Under the pieces are notes generated by a model. That model made no database searches, had not been told where the DNA came from, and saw nothing but the letters and a program-made list of their open reading frames with translations. Of a stretch of 64,000 bases of DNA, positions 1-8,870 are shown piece after piece; the first letter of the stretch is position 1, and each line of letters opens with the position of its first letter. The stretch covers positions 62,001 to 126,000 of the forward strand of contig CABUHE010000002.1 of NCBI GenBank assembly GCA_902491375.1, given 5' to 3'. The position numbers and the translations under genes are program-made. The DNA is from an uncultured Prevotella sp. GTDB taxonomy: Bacteria; Bacteroidota; Bacteroidia; Bacteroidales; Bacteroidaceae.

Positions 1-2
1 AT

Positions 3-563
3 CCTCAGACTACAACCACTCAGAGCTATACTACTAAGTGGACAGGTTCAGGCAGCTTCAAGTTCTTCACCGAGGCTAACAACTGGGATAGTGCATACGG
101 AGCAGAATTAGGCACGACTGCCGGAGCTGCATCTGGAAAGTTGGCTTCTAATGCAAACAACGGTGCTGACAATATCTCTGTACCTGAGGTCGGTGCATAT
201 TATACTTTCACTGTAGATATGTCGGCAATGACTTATACATGGACGAAATGTGATGAGTCAACAGTTGTAGATTACAACAAGATAGGTCTTATCGGAGTAA
301 ATGGCGACTGGGATAACGATGTATTCCTGACTCAGGTAACTTCTCACAACTGGTATGTTGAGGCTGACGTAACTTCAGATTGCGAAGTCAAATTCCGTGT
401 TGACGGTAACTGGGATGTGATGGATTGGGGTGCAGACGTTAATATCGCAGACCAGTCTTACGGCACAGGTACTAAAGGTGGTGCCAACGTCAAGTTGCCT
501 GCCGGCAAGTACAAAGTTTACTTCAACGACATAACAGGACAGTTCTTGTTCCTCGCTGAATAA
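3..563 (+). CDS. SusE/SusF-like starch-binding outer membrane lipoprotein, C-terminal part
   Basis: The open frame runs in from before the window (first full codon at base 3) and stops at 563, so only the last ~187 residues are seen; no start or lipobox is available. Two beta-sandwich-like segments rich in W, G and D are visible, the last beginning at GVNGDWDNDVF and ending at GQFLFLAE, as in the carbohydrate-binding modules at the C-terminus of SusE/SusF. These surface lipoproteins bind starch beside SusC and SusD. The four starch enzymes that follow support the assignment. SusE and SusF cannot be told apart from this fragment. A strong terminator follows. Confidence 0.75.
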   Translation, partial: PQTTTTQSYTTKWTGSGSFKFFTEANNWDSAYGAELGTTAGAASGKLASNANNGADNISVPEVGAYYTFTVDMSAMTYTWTKCDESTVVDYNKIGLIGVNGDWDNDVFLTQVTSHNWYVEADVTSDCEVKFRVDGNWDVMDWGADVNIADQSYGTGTKGGANVKLPAGKYKVYFNDITGQFLFLAE

Positions 564-593
564 TCAGCAACAGAGTAACTGCTTAACAATAAG

Positions 594-637
594 CCGCTTG
601 CATGGATTCAGTTAAATCACCGTGCAAGCGGTTTTTT
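594..637 (+). terminator. Rho-independent terminator after the SusE/F-like gene
   Basis: A 12-bp stem starting CCGCTTGCA, with its arm TGCAAGCGG, is followed by six T residues. It separates the binding-protein operon from the genes downstream. Confidence 0.8.
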
Positions 638-730
638 ATGATAAGCACTTTCCGTCTTTATCTTTTCTGAATCCGTTTCTTATTATGATATAATCTGTCG
701 TTAAAACAGGCGGATTAACTGTTGCTTTGC

Positions 731-818
731 AAAAGACGGTCTTTTGCGTTCCGAAAGAGCGTCTTTTGCACGCTGAAAGGGCATCTTTGACAGCGCGAAA
801 GATGCCCTTTTGTAAATG
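731..818. repeat. Array A of the dispersed 22-bp repeat family (4 units)
   Basis: Four consecutive 22-bp units begin at 731, 753, 775 and 797. Each has a purine start (AAAAG or GAAAG) and a CTTT(T) block ~11 bp later, followed by a variable spacer. The cores of units 3 and 4, AAAGGGCATCTTT and AAAGATGCCCTTT, are exact reverse complements. The array fills most of the gap between the upstream terminator and the PAP2 gene. No coding potential is seen. Five further arrays with the same period and copy number lie in this window. Confidence 0.85.
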
Positions 819-923
819 CGCTGATTATCAGTTACGTTTCATTTTGAGATTGCGGTTCTTATGACAGGCAGCCAAAAGTTAATAAAAGAGAATTTTTCAT
901 GCTGCCGGGCACGATTTTTTTTG

Positions 924-931
924 TATCTTTG
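924..931 (+). promoter_or_regulatory. Bacteroidetes-type -7 element TATCTTTG
   Basis: TATCTTTG fits the Bacteroidetes -7 consensus TAnnTTTG and lies 55 bp before the preferred PAP2 start. No convincing -33 TTTG is placed at the usual 19-21 bp. Confidence 0.5.
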
Positions 932-986
932 TCGGCGTGTAAGTCATTTGCACAGCATAGAAGTGACCGTAAAACAATTAATAAAT

Positions 987-1556
987 ATGTTACGTAAATT
1001 ATTGGTTTCACTTATTGTCGTTACGATGTCTGTCAAGTGCATGGCGCAGTATAAGACTTATCATGGCGACGGAATTGACGACTATCTGCGTCTTGTCCCG
1101 ATTGTGTCGGTCTATGCCATGAAGGCTGCCGGCGTTGATAGTCAAAGCTCGTGGAAGCGGCTTGTAGTAAACACGGCTGCGTCGTTTGCTATTGATGTGG
1201 CTGTAACCTATGGATTGAAATATTCGGTAAAGTCTACAAGACCCGACGGTACAGACGACCGTTCGTTCCCTTCAGGACACGCCTCGATAGCCTTCTGCGG
1301 CGCAGCGATACTCGATAAGGAGTTCCGTCATGTCAGTCCGTGGATAAGCGTGGCAGGATATACCGTGGCTACGGCTACTGCCGTCGACCGTGTAGTACGC
1401 AACCGTCACCACTGGGGCGACGTAGCCGCGGGCGCAGCCATAGGTGTCGCGTCGGTATATGCAGGCTACTGGATTGCCGACAAGATAACGGGATGGAACA
1501 AAAATGTAGACGTGGCTGTCAGTCCGATGGGCATCAGTATGGTCTGGCGGCCATAG
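987..1556 (+). CDS. PAP2-family phosphatase, secreted or membrane anchored
   Basis: A 189-aa protein of the type 2 phosphatidic acid phosphatase family, which removes phosphate from lipid phosphates such as undecaprenyl pyrophosphate or PgpB-type substrates. All three signature blocks are present: K79-x6-R85-P86, P95-S96-G97-H98, and R135-x5-H141-x3-D145. The ATG at 987 is chosen over an in-frame upstream ATG at 861 because it starts a clean signal peptide (MLRKLLVSLIVVTMSVKCMA) and lies just after a TATCTTTG promoter. The family normally has several membrane helices; here hydrophobic stretches near 60-80 and 150-170 may be helices. Its place inside the starch locus has no clear functional reason. 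A terminator follows at 1606. Confidence 0.85.
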   Translation: MLRKLLVSLIVVTMSVKCMAQYKTYHGDGIDDYLRLVPIVSVYAMKAAGVDSQSSWKRLVVNTAASFAIDVAVTYGLKYSVKSTRPDGTDDRSFPSGHASIAFCGAAILDKEFRHVSPWISVAGYTVATATAVDRVVRNRHHWGDVAAGAAIGVASVYAGYWIADKITGWNKNVDVAVSPMGISMVWRP

Positions 1557-1605
1557 CCGCGTGCGTTTTTCAGCATGTTTCAGCTGAACAGCTGCCGCTG
1601 TATGA

Positions 1606-1645
1606 AACAGCTTGTGTATCTGCCGGATGCGCAAGCTGTTTTTTA
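1606..1645 (+). terminator. Rho-independent terminator after PAP2 gene
   Basis: Stem AACAGCTTG / CAAGCTGTT followed by TTTTATT. Confidence 0.75.
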
Positions 1646-1706
1646 TTGTCTTTCATTACTTCATTGCCTTAACTGAAGCCGTTGAAAGGTAGGCATATAG
1701 TAAGAG

Positions 1707-1720
1707 TGTAATCGTTTGCA
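1707..1720. promoter_or_regulatory. Degenerate LacI-type operator upstream of malQ
   Basis: TGTAATCGTTTGCA matches the perfect palindrome found before the alpha-amylase gene (21323) at 12 of 14 positions, keeping the central CG. It lies about 55 bp upstream of the malQ -7 element. A regulator for it is not in the window. Confidence 0.4.
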
Positions 1721-1774
1721 CGTTTAAAAATATTTTTCAGTCTTTAAATGCTTTAATCGTATTCTTTTTATTGC

Positions 1775-1782
1775 TAACTTTG
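1775..1782 (+). promoter_or_regulatory. -7 element TAACTTTG before malQ
   Basis: TAACTTTG fits TAnnTTTG and sits 28 bp before the malQ ATG. It likely drives the starch-enzyme genes that follow. Confidence 0.55.
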
Positions 1783-1810
1783 GAGCGGAAAAATATAAGA
1801 CCTGTTAACT

Positions 1811-4510
1811 ATGAATATACTTTTAAGCGTTATTTATGGAACGAGTTTCGGTGAGGAGCTCGTCTTAAATCTAATAACGGGGGTAAAGGACGGCATAAAG
1901 TTGTCAACTCCTTATAGAATGAGGACTGTAAACGGCCACGAATGGACGTGCGACCTGAAGCTTGATTTGAACAAGGGCACGTATATTGACTATTATTACA
2001 GCGTGGTGCGCGGTGAGGATAATGTGATAAGATGTGAATGGCGCAACGAGCCGCACAGACTTGAAATCAGCGCCGTGATGGGCGACAGCGTGAGAGTTTT
2101 CGACCACTGGATTGACCTGCCGGAAGATTCTTATCTTTACAGTTCGGCATTCACCGACTGCATACGCCGCCGAAAGACTTCGCCTGTAGCTCTCAGCGAC
2201 TATCCTGTAACTGTCCGCTTCAAGGTGCGCGCTCCGCAGCTTTCAGCCACACAGAAGCTCGCTATATCAGGCAATGATGAAGTTCTCGGCGCATGGGACG
2301 TGTGCAAGGCCGTGCCTATGGTTGAGCATAATTTCAATGAGTGGATTGTCGATATAGATGTTACTAAGCTGAAGAGCAAAGTGATGTACTTCAAGTTCAT
2401 TGCAGTTGACGTTCACGACAATACCGACGTTATATGGGAAAGCAGCATGAACCGCCGTGTCGAGCTGCCTTCAATGAAAGAAGGCGATGTCGTTGTCTAT
2501 GAGCTTGACGAGGCTTTCTTCCCGATATACGATGTAAGGTGCGCCGGCACTCAGATTCCAGTGTTCTCGCTGCGCTCCAAGACCAGCTTCGGCGTGGGCG
2601 ACTTCGGCGATTTGAAGAAGATGATTGACTGGGTGGCTCTTACTCAGCAGCGCGTGTTACAGTTGCTGCCGATTAACGACACCACTATTACACATACCTG
2701 GACGGACTCTTATCCGTACAGCAGCATAAGTATTTTCGCTCTTCATCCGCAGTATGCAGACTTCACTTCGCTGCCGCAGATAGAAGACGAAAAAGAGCGC
2801 GAGAGATTCGAAACTCTGCGCAAGGAGCTTAACGCTCTGCCGCAGGTCGACTATGAGCGCGTGAACGAGGCCAAGACCGAGTATCTTCAGACTCTTTACC
2901 GTCAGGACGGAAGCATGGTACTGGCTTCGGCAGAGTTTAAGAAGTTCTTTGAAAATACAAGCTCATGGCTTGTGCCTTATGCACAATATTGCTACTTGAG
3001 AGAGAAAAACGGAACGGCTGACTTCTCTAAATGGCCCGACCATAACCTGTTTGATGAGGCTGAGCGTGCCATGCTTTCTAATCCGCGCAATGCCGCCTTC
3101 AAGAACGTGGCGTTCTATTACTACGTTCAGTTCATACTCGACCGTCAGATGTCAGACGTTCATCAGTATGCACGTTCAAAGGGTGTCGTGCTTAAAGGCG
3201 ATATCCCTATCGGCGTGAACCGCTTCGGCTGCGATGTATGGCAGGAGCCACGCTACTTCAATCTGAACGGTCAGGCAGGTGCTCCGCCTGATGATTTCTC
3301 AGTAAACGGACAGAACTGGGAGCTTCCGACATACAACTGGGACGAGATGATGAAGGACGGATGCGTATGGTGGATTCACCGTTTTGCCAATATGGCAAGA
3401 TTCTTCGACGCCTATCGTATAGACCATGTACTTGGCTTCTTCAGAATCTGGGAGATTCCGATCGACTCCGTTCACGGACTGCTCGGCCAGTTCTCGCCGG
3501 CTCTCGGCATGACCCGTGAGGAGATTGAGGCTTACGGTCTGCATTTCCAGGAAGAGCTGTTCACTGAGCCGTTCATCACCGACTGGGTGCTCGACCGCAT
3601 GTTCGGTGAGCGTGCCGCAATGGTTCGTGACACATATCTTGAACCGTCGCACGATGGGCGTTACCGTATGAAGGAAGCCTACAACACACAGCGTAAGATT
3701 GAGGCAGCTTTTGCCGGAAAGACTGACAAGGCAGACACCGACCTCCGCGACGGTCTGTATGCGCTGGTAAGCGACGTGTTGTTTGTCCGCGACCATAAGG
3801 ACCACAACAAGTTCCATCCAAGGATTTCAGTCCAGTTCGACTACATTTATGAGTCGCTTTACGACAGCGATAAGTATCTGTTCAATAAGATTTACAATGA
3901 TTATTTCTACCGCCGCAACAATCAGTTCTGGTATCGTGAGGCGATGAATAAGCTGCCTAAGATTGTCGATGCTACGAGAATGCTTGTCTGCGCGGAAGAC
4001 CTGGGTATGGTGCCCGACTGTGTGCCATGGGTTATGAACGAGCTTAAGATTCTTAGCTTGGAGATGCAGTCAATGCCGAAAGATCCTAACGTCCGCTTTG
4101 GTGTGCTTTCACGCAATCCTTACCGTTCGGTATGTACTATTTCAAGTCACGACACACCGACGCTGCGCCAGTGGTGGGACGAGGACGAGAAGCGCACTCA
4201 GGACTATTTCAACAACGTGCTGATGAAGTACGGGGCAGCTCCTCATCCGCTGCCGGGATGGCTTGCACGCGACATCATCTCGCGCCATCTGCTCTGCCCT
4301 TCGATGCTCTGCATCATATCATTGCAGGACTGGTTCTCTATCGACGAGAATCTTCGCCTGGCTGACAAGGACCGCGAGCGCATCAATGTGCCGGCTAATC
4401 CGCATCATTATTGGCGCTACCGTATGCACGTAGATTTGGAAGATCTCATCGACAGGCATGACTTTAACCAGAACGTAACAGACTTGATAAAAGAGAGCGG
4501 AAGAAGATAA
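1811..4510 (+). CDS. malQ: 4-alpha-glucanotransferase (amylomaltase), GH77 with two CBM20 domains
   Basis: At 899 aa, this enzyme moves alpha-1,4-glucan segments between maltooligosaccharides in the cytoplasm, releasing glucose for glycolysis. Two starch-binding CBM20 modules occupy roughly residues 1-110 and 125-235; the GH77 barrel follows. Catalytic residues are readable: nucleophile D538 in RIDH, acid/base E729 in AEDLG, and D781 in SSHDT. The length is that of the long Bacteroidetes/plant-DPE2-like type, not the ~500-aa bacterial amylomaltase. No signal peptide is present, fitting a cytosolic role. It is the first of four starch enzymes on this strand, with a -7 promoter just upstream. 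Confidence 0.93.
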   Translation: MNILLSVIYGTSFGEELVLNLITGVKDGIKLSTPYRMRTVNGHEWTCDLKLDLNKGTYIDYYYSVVRGEDNVIRCEWRNEPHRLEISAVMGDSVRVFDHWIDLPEDSYLYSSAFTDCIRRRKTSPVALSDYPVTVRFKVRAPQLSATQKLAISGNDEVLGAWDVCKAVPMVEHNFNEWIVDIDVTKLKSKVMYFKFIAVDVHDNTDVIWESSMNRRVELPSMKEGDVVVYELDEAFFPIYDVRCAGTQIPVFSLRSKTSFGVGDFGDLKKMIDWVALTQQRVLQLLPINDTTITHTWTDSYPYSSISIFALHPQYADFTSLPQIEDEKERERFETLRKELNALPQVDYERVNEAKTEYLQTLYRQDGSMVLASAEFKKFFENTSSWLVPYAQYCYLREKNGTADFSKWPDHNLFDEAERAMLSNPRNAAFKNVAFYYYVQFILDRQMSDVHQYARSKGVVLKGDIPIGVNRFGCDVWQEPRYFNLNGQAGAPPDDFSVNGQNWELPTYNWDEMMKDGCVWWIHRFANMARFFDAYRIDHVLGFFRIWEIPIDSVHGLLGQFSPALGMTREEIEAYGLHFQEELFTEPFITDWVLDRMFGERAAMVRDTYLEPSHDGRYRMKEAYNTQRKIEAAFAGKTDKADTDLRDGLYALVSDVLFVRDHKDHNKFHPRISVQFDYIYESLYDSDKYLFNKIYNDYFYRRNNQFWYREAMNKLPKIVDATRMLVCAEDLGMVPDCVPWVMNELKILSLEMQSMPKDPNVRFGVLSRNPYRSVCTISSHDTPTLRQWWDEDEKRTQDYFNNVLMKYGAAPHPLPGWLARDIISRHLLCPSMLCIISLQDWFSIDENLRLADKDRERINVPANPHHYWRYRMHVDLEDLIDRHDFNQNVTDLIKESGRR

Positions 4511-4541
4511 TAATCCGCAGTGTTGCATGAAAATCAGAGGC

Positions 4542-4625
4542 TGTCAAGGAGCCTGGCTCCGTGTTTTTGATTGAAAACGGCCGTGCCGGCTGGCTGCATG
4601 CGCCATAAGGGCTTGCTCCTTGACA
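4542..4625. repeat. 11-bp inverted repeat in the malQ-susB gap
   Basis: TGTCAAGGAGC (4542-4552) and its exact complement GCTCCTTGACA (4615-4625) enclose 62 bases with a further GC-rich dyad. No T-run follows, so it could be an mRNA-stabilising or attenuating fold. Confidence 0.4.
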
Positions 4626-4689
4626 TTCCTTCACAAAGGCATGGAAGATAAGATTAATTCATGAAAATAAAACAAACCTTACAACTATT

Positions 4690-6816
4690 ATGCGAACAGT
4701 AAAAGTATTATTGGCACTGTTGCTTATGCCTTTAATGGCATTGGCTCAGACAGTGAAATCACCAAACGGCAACGTTGTCCTTACATTCTCGCTTGACAAT
4801 GGCAGGCCCACGTATCAGATGGATTACAAAGGCAAGGCTGTAGTAAAGCCGAGCCACCTCGGACTTGAGCTTGCAAAGAGTAAGCACGCCAGCAAAGGAA
4901 TGGAGGAAACCGACCTTATGGACGGATTTACAGTTGCAAAGACTGAGACATCTTCATTTGACGAGACGTGGAAACCTGTGTGGGGACAGACTTCTACGAT
5001 ACGTAACCACTACAACGAACTGGCCGTAACGCTCAACCAGCCTGCTACAAAACGCAATATTGTAATCCGTTTCCGCGTTTATGACGACGGCATGGGATTG
5101 CGTTATGAGTTCCCGCAGCAGGATGAGCTTAACTATTTCATAATCAAAGAGGAGCATACACAGTTTGCCATGGCCGGTGACCATAAGGCTTGGTGGATAC
5201 CAGGTGATTACGATACTCAGGAGTATGAGACGGTTGAGTCAAAACTTTCAGAAATCCGTGGCTTGATGAAATCAGCCATTACGCCCAACTCTTCACAGAC
5301 TCCTTTCTCTCCGACAGGTGTTCAGACATCTCTCCAGATGAAAAGCGATGATGGTCTTTACATCAATATTCATGAGGCAGCATGCGTGAATTATGCTACT
5401 ATGCACCTCAATCTTGACGATAAGACAATGACATTTGAGTCATGGCTTACGCCTGACGCACAGGGCATGAAGGGTTACATACAGACTCCGTTCAACACTC
5501 CGTGGCGCACAGTGCTGGTAAGCGACGACGCACGCGATATGCTTTCATCTAATCTTATACTAAATCTGAACGAGCCTTGCGCGCTTGACGATGTCAGCTG
5601 GATTCATCCTGTTAAGTATTGCGGAGTATGGTGGGACATGATTGTAGGCCGTGCAACCTGGAGCTACACTAACGACTATCCTTCTGTTCATCTTGGTGTT
5701 ACAGACTACAGCAAGTGCAAGCCCAATGGCACTCATGCCGCTAACACCGAAAATGTGAAACGTTATATCGACTTTGCTGCTGAAAACGGACTTGACGAAG
5801 TTCTTATCGAAGGCTGGAACGAAGGTTGGGAAGACTGGGCAGGACACTCTAAGCTCGATGTGTTCGACTTCATTACTCCTTATCCTGACTTTGATATTAA
5901 GGCTCTGAACGATTACGCTCATTCTAAGGGAGTTAAACTTATGATGCACCATGAGACATCTTCTTCTGTATGGAATTATGAGCGTTGGATGGAGAAGGCA
6001 TACACCTTGATGAACAAGTACGGCTACGATGCTGTTAAGAGCGGTTACGTCGGTGACATTATTCCGCGTGGCGAGCATCATTACGGACAGCTGATGAACA
6101 ACCATTATCTCTATGCTGTCAAGGAAGCCGCTAAGCATCACATTATGGTTAACGCACATGAGGCGACACGCCCGACAGGTCTTTGCCGTACATATCCTAA
6201 CCTTGTAGGCAATGAGAGCGCACGCGGCACTGAGTATGAGGCGTTCGGCGGCAGCCGTCCTGACCACACTGTTGTATTGCCGTTCACACGTCTTCAGGGC
6301 GGTCCGATGGACTATACACCGGGTATCTTTGAGACTCAGCTAAGCGCATGGAGCAACAATACGTCTTATGTTCACACCACTCTTGTAGGCCAGTTGGCAC
6401 TTTATCTCGTAATGCACGGTCCGTTGCAGATGGCAGCCGACCTGCCTGAGAACTATGCCAAGTATATGGACGCATTCCAGTTCATCAAGGATGTGGCTGT
6501 AGACTGGGACGACTCAAAGTATATCGAGGCTGAGCCGGGCGACTATATCACTGTCGCACGCAAGGCTAAGGGCACAGACAACTGGTTTATTGGCGGTAAG
6601 TGTGACGAGAACGGACACAAGGCTGTTGTCAAACTCGACTTCCTCGACAAGGGCCGTAAGTATGAATGCACGATTTATGCAGACGCTAAGGATGCAGACT
6701 ATGAGAAGAATCCTAAGGCGTACACAATAACTAAGAAAACCGTTAAGAAAGGTGACACGCTGAAGTTGACTGAAGCACGCGGTGGCGGTTTCGCTGTGTC
6801 ACTTATCGCGAAATAA
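4690..6816 (+). CDS. susB: GH97 alpha-glucosidase, SusB-like
   Basis: A 708-aa periplasmic enzyme that hydrolyses starch oligosaccharides to glucose by inversion. A signal peptide covers about residues 1-19 (cut after ALA). An N-terminal beta-sandwich (~20-270), a TIM barrel (~270-560) and a C-terminal sheet follow. The calcium-dependent inverting-type glutamates are in place: E374, E422 (HHET), E491 (HEAT) and E515 (GTEYE) match E391, E439, E508 and E532 of Bacteroides SusB with a constant offset of 17. This marks it as an inverting GH97, not the retaining alpha-galactosidase branch that uses Asp. The next gene starts 78 bp downstream on the same strand. Confidence 0.93.
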   Translation: MRTVKVLLALLLMPLMALAQTVKSPNGNVVLTFSLDNGRPTYQMDYKGKAVVKPSHLGLELAKSKHASKGMEETDLMDGFTVAKTETSSFDETWKPVWGQTSTIRNHYNELAVTLNQPATKRNIVIRFRVYDDGMGLRYEFPQQDELNYFIIKEEHTQFAMAGDHKAWWIPGDYDTQEYETVESKLSEIRGLMKSAITPNSSQTPFSPTGVQTSLQMKSDDGLYINIHEAACVNYATMHLNLDDKTMTFESWLTPDAQGMKGYIQTPFNTPWRTVLVSDDARDMLSSNLILNLNEPCALDDVSWIHPVKYCGVWWDMIVGRATWSYTNDYPSVHLGVTDYSKCKPNGTHAANTENVKRYIDFAAENGLDEVLIEGWNEGWEDWAGHSKLDVFDFITPYPDFDIKALNDYAHSKGVKLMMHHETSSSVWNYERWMEKAYTLMNKYGYDAVKSGYVGDIIPRGEHHYGQLMNNHYLYAVKEAAKHHIMVNAHEATRPTGLCRTYPNLVGNESARGTEYEAFGGSRPDHTVVLPFTRLQGGPMDYTPGIFETQLSAWSNNTSYVHTTLVGQLALYLVMHGPLQMAADLPENYAKYMDAFQFIKDVAVDWDDSKYIEAEPGDYITVARKAKGTDNWFIGGKCDENGHKAVVKLDFLDKGRKYECTIYADAKDADYEKNPKAYTITKKTVKKGDTLKLTEARGGGFAVSLIAK

Positions 6817-6894
6817 TATTTTTCTTTGAAGTTGGCAGAAGCATACATTAATTGCTTCTGTCAATTTCATTTAATTCTATAATCAACAGTTAAT

Positions 6895-8811
6895 ATGAAA
6901 ATAAAGAACCTTTTGCTGACAGGTTTTGTGTCGCTTCTTTTATCACAGGAAATAATGGCGCAGGATTTCATGAACGAAGTTGAATATACACCAAGCGAAA
7001 CTCATTTCACGCTGTTTGCCGACAACAAGGCTCCCAAGGTTACGCTGCGTATTTATGCCGAAGGACAGGGCAGCGAGCCGTTGCAGACTGTTACGATGAA
7101 GCGTACCGGCGAAAACACTTATACTGCTAAGCTGACCGGCGACATGAAAGGCAAGTTTTATACGTTCGACACAGGCCGTGGCGAATGTGCCGGCGTGTTT
7201 GCCAAAGCAGTAGGAGTGAACGGTAAACGTGGAGCTATCGTTGACTTTGACGAGACCGACCCGAAAGGCTGGGACTCTGACCGCATAACGGAAAAGGTCA
7301 AGATGACCGACCTCATTATTTATGAAATGCACCACCGTGATTTTTCAATCGACCCTTCATCAGGTCTTCGTTATAAGGGCAAGTTCCTTGCTTTGAGTGA
7401 ACCGAAGGCTATTGAGCATCTGAAAAAGCTTGGGGTTAATGCCGTACATATTCTTCCGTCGTTCGATTATGCGTCGGTAGACGAGACACGACTTGACACA
7501 CCTCAATACAACTGGGGTTATGATCCTTTGAACTACAATGTGCCCGAAGGTTCTTATTCTACCGATCCTTATAACCCTGTAACACGTATCCGCGAGTTCA
7601 AACAGATGGTGCAGGCGCTCCATAAAGCCGGCATACGTGTAATATTGGACGTTGTTTATAATCACACTTTCAACATTGAAGGCAGCAATTTCCAGCTTAC
7701 TTATCCCGGAATATTCTATCGTAAGACGGCTGACGGCAAATGGTCTAACGGTTCAGGATGCGGCAATGAGACGGCCAGCGAGCGTACTCCGATGCGTAAG
7801 TTCATGACCGAGTCGATGCTTTATTGGGTAAGCGAGTACCACATTGACGGTTTCCGTGTAGACCTTATGGGCGTACATGACATCGAGACGATGAACCAGA
7901 TACGCAAGATGTTTGACGAGACTTATCCCGCAACGTTCATCTACGGCGAGGGCTGGAGTGCCGGCAAGTGCGCTTATCCGGAGAAGAAACTCGCAATGAA
8001 GGCCAACATGAGCCAGATGCCTGGCATAGCGGCGTTCGGCGACGAGATGCGCGACGCCCTGCGCGGTCCGTTCAACGACGACCACAAGGGTGCTTTCATA
8101 GCCGGCCTGCCGGGCAACGAGGAGAGCATTAAGTTCGGCATCGTGGGTGCGGTAGCCCATCCGCAGGTGGATAATTCTAAGGTTAATTACAGCAAAGAGG
8201 CATGGGCTTTGCAGCCGTATCAGGCTGTAAGCTATGTAAGTTGCCATGACGACATGTGCCTTGTCGACCGTCTTCGTGCCAGCATTCCAGGCATAAGCAC
8301 CGACGAGCTTATTCGTCTTGACCTGCTTGCACAGACAGCCGTACTTACTTCGCAGGGCGTACCGTTCATTCTTTCAGGTGAAGAGGCTTTGCGCGACAAG
8401 AAAGGAGTACACAACAGTTTTAATTCTCCTGACAGTATAAACCGCATAGACTGGACTAATCTGAAGAAATATCCGCAGGTATTCGACTATTACAGTAAGC
8501 TCATATCGTTGCGCAAGAATCATCCGGCGTTCCGTCTTGGTGATGCAGAACTTGTGCGCAAGCATCTTGAATTCCTGCCGGTTGAAGACAATCTCGTCGG
8601 CTTCCGTCTGAAAGATAATGCCGGAGGCGACCCCTGGAAAAACATAATAGTAATATTAAACTCGGCCAAAAGCGCGCGCAGCGTAGCTGTGCCGTCAGGA
8701 AAATACACTGTTGTGTGCCGCGACGGAGTAATCAATGAGAAAGGCATTGCTACTGTCGAAGGCGCGAGTGTGGAAGTTCCGGGCCAGTCAGCTATTATCA
8801 TGCATGATTAA
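6895..8811 (+). CDS. Type I pullulanase, GH13_14
   Basis: A 638-aa secreted debranching enzyme that cuts alpha-1,6 links of pullulan and amylopectin. Residues 1-22 form a signal peptide (MAQ cut). A CBM48-like beta-sandwich spans ~25-130. The type I pullulanase hallmark YNWGYDP is at 205-211. GH13 catalytic residues are D323 (GFRVDLM), E352 (YGEGW) and D452 (CHDD). The C-terminal all-beta domain starts near 550. It lies between susB and the susA-like gene with short gaps, so the three probably form one transcript. Its debranching activity complements the alpha-1,4 enzymes around it. Confidence 0.9.
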   Translation: MKIKNLLLTGFVSLLLSQEIMAQDFMNEVEYTPSETHFTLFADNKAPKVTLRIYAEGQGSEPLQTVTMKRTGENTYTAKLTGDMKGKFYTFDTGRGECAGVFAKAVGVNGKRGAIVDFDETDPKGWDSDRITEKVKMTDLIIYEMHHRDFSIDPSSGLRYKGKFLALSEPKAIEHLKKLGVNAVHILPSFDYASVDETRLDTPQYNWGYDPLNYNVPEGSYSTDPYNPVTRIREFKQMVQALHKAGIRVILDVVYNHTFNIEGSNFQLTYPGIFYRKTADGKWSNGSGCGNETASERTPMRKFMTESMLYWVSEYHIDGFRVDLMGVHDIETMNQIRKMFDETYPATFIYGEGWSAGKCAYPEKKLAMKANMSQMPGIAAFGDEMRDALRGPFNDDHKGAFIAGLPGNEESIKFGIVGAVAHPQVDNSKVNYSKEAWALQPYQAVSYVSCHDDMCLVDRLRASIPGISTDELIRLDLLAQTAVLTSQGVPFILSGEEALRDKKGVHNSFNSPDSINRIDWTNLKKYPQVFDYYSKLISLRKNHPAFRLGDAELVRKHLEFLPVEDNLVGFRLKDNAGGDPWKNIIVILNSAKSARSVAVPSGKYTVVCRDGVINEKGIATVEGASVEVPGQSAIIMHD

Positions 8812-8870
8812 ATAATCCAACAGTCTGGCAGTCATTATTGACTGTCAGGTCTGATAAAAAACAAACACCA

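Noticed and set aside
731..818. CRISPR array
   Set aside because: Units are near-palindromic, contiguous at 22 bp with only ~7-base spacers and a fixed number of four; there are no cas genes.
861..986. Longer start for the PAP2 gene
   Set aside because: The extension would place a promoter-like motif inside the gene and hide the signal peptide.
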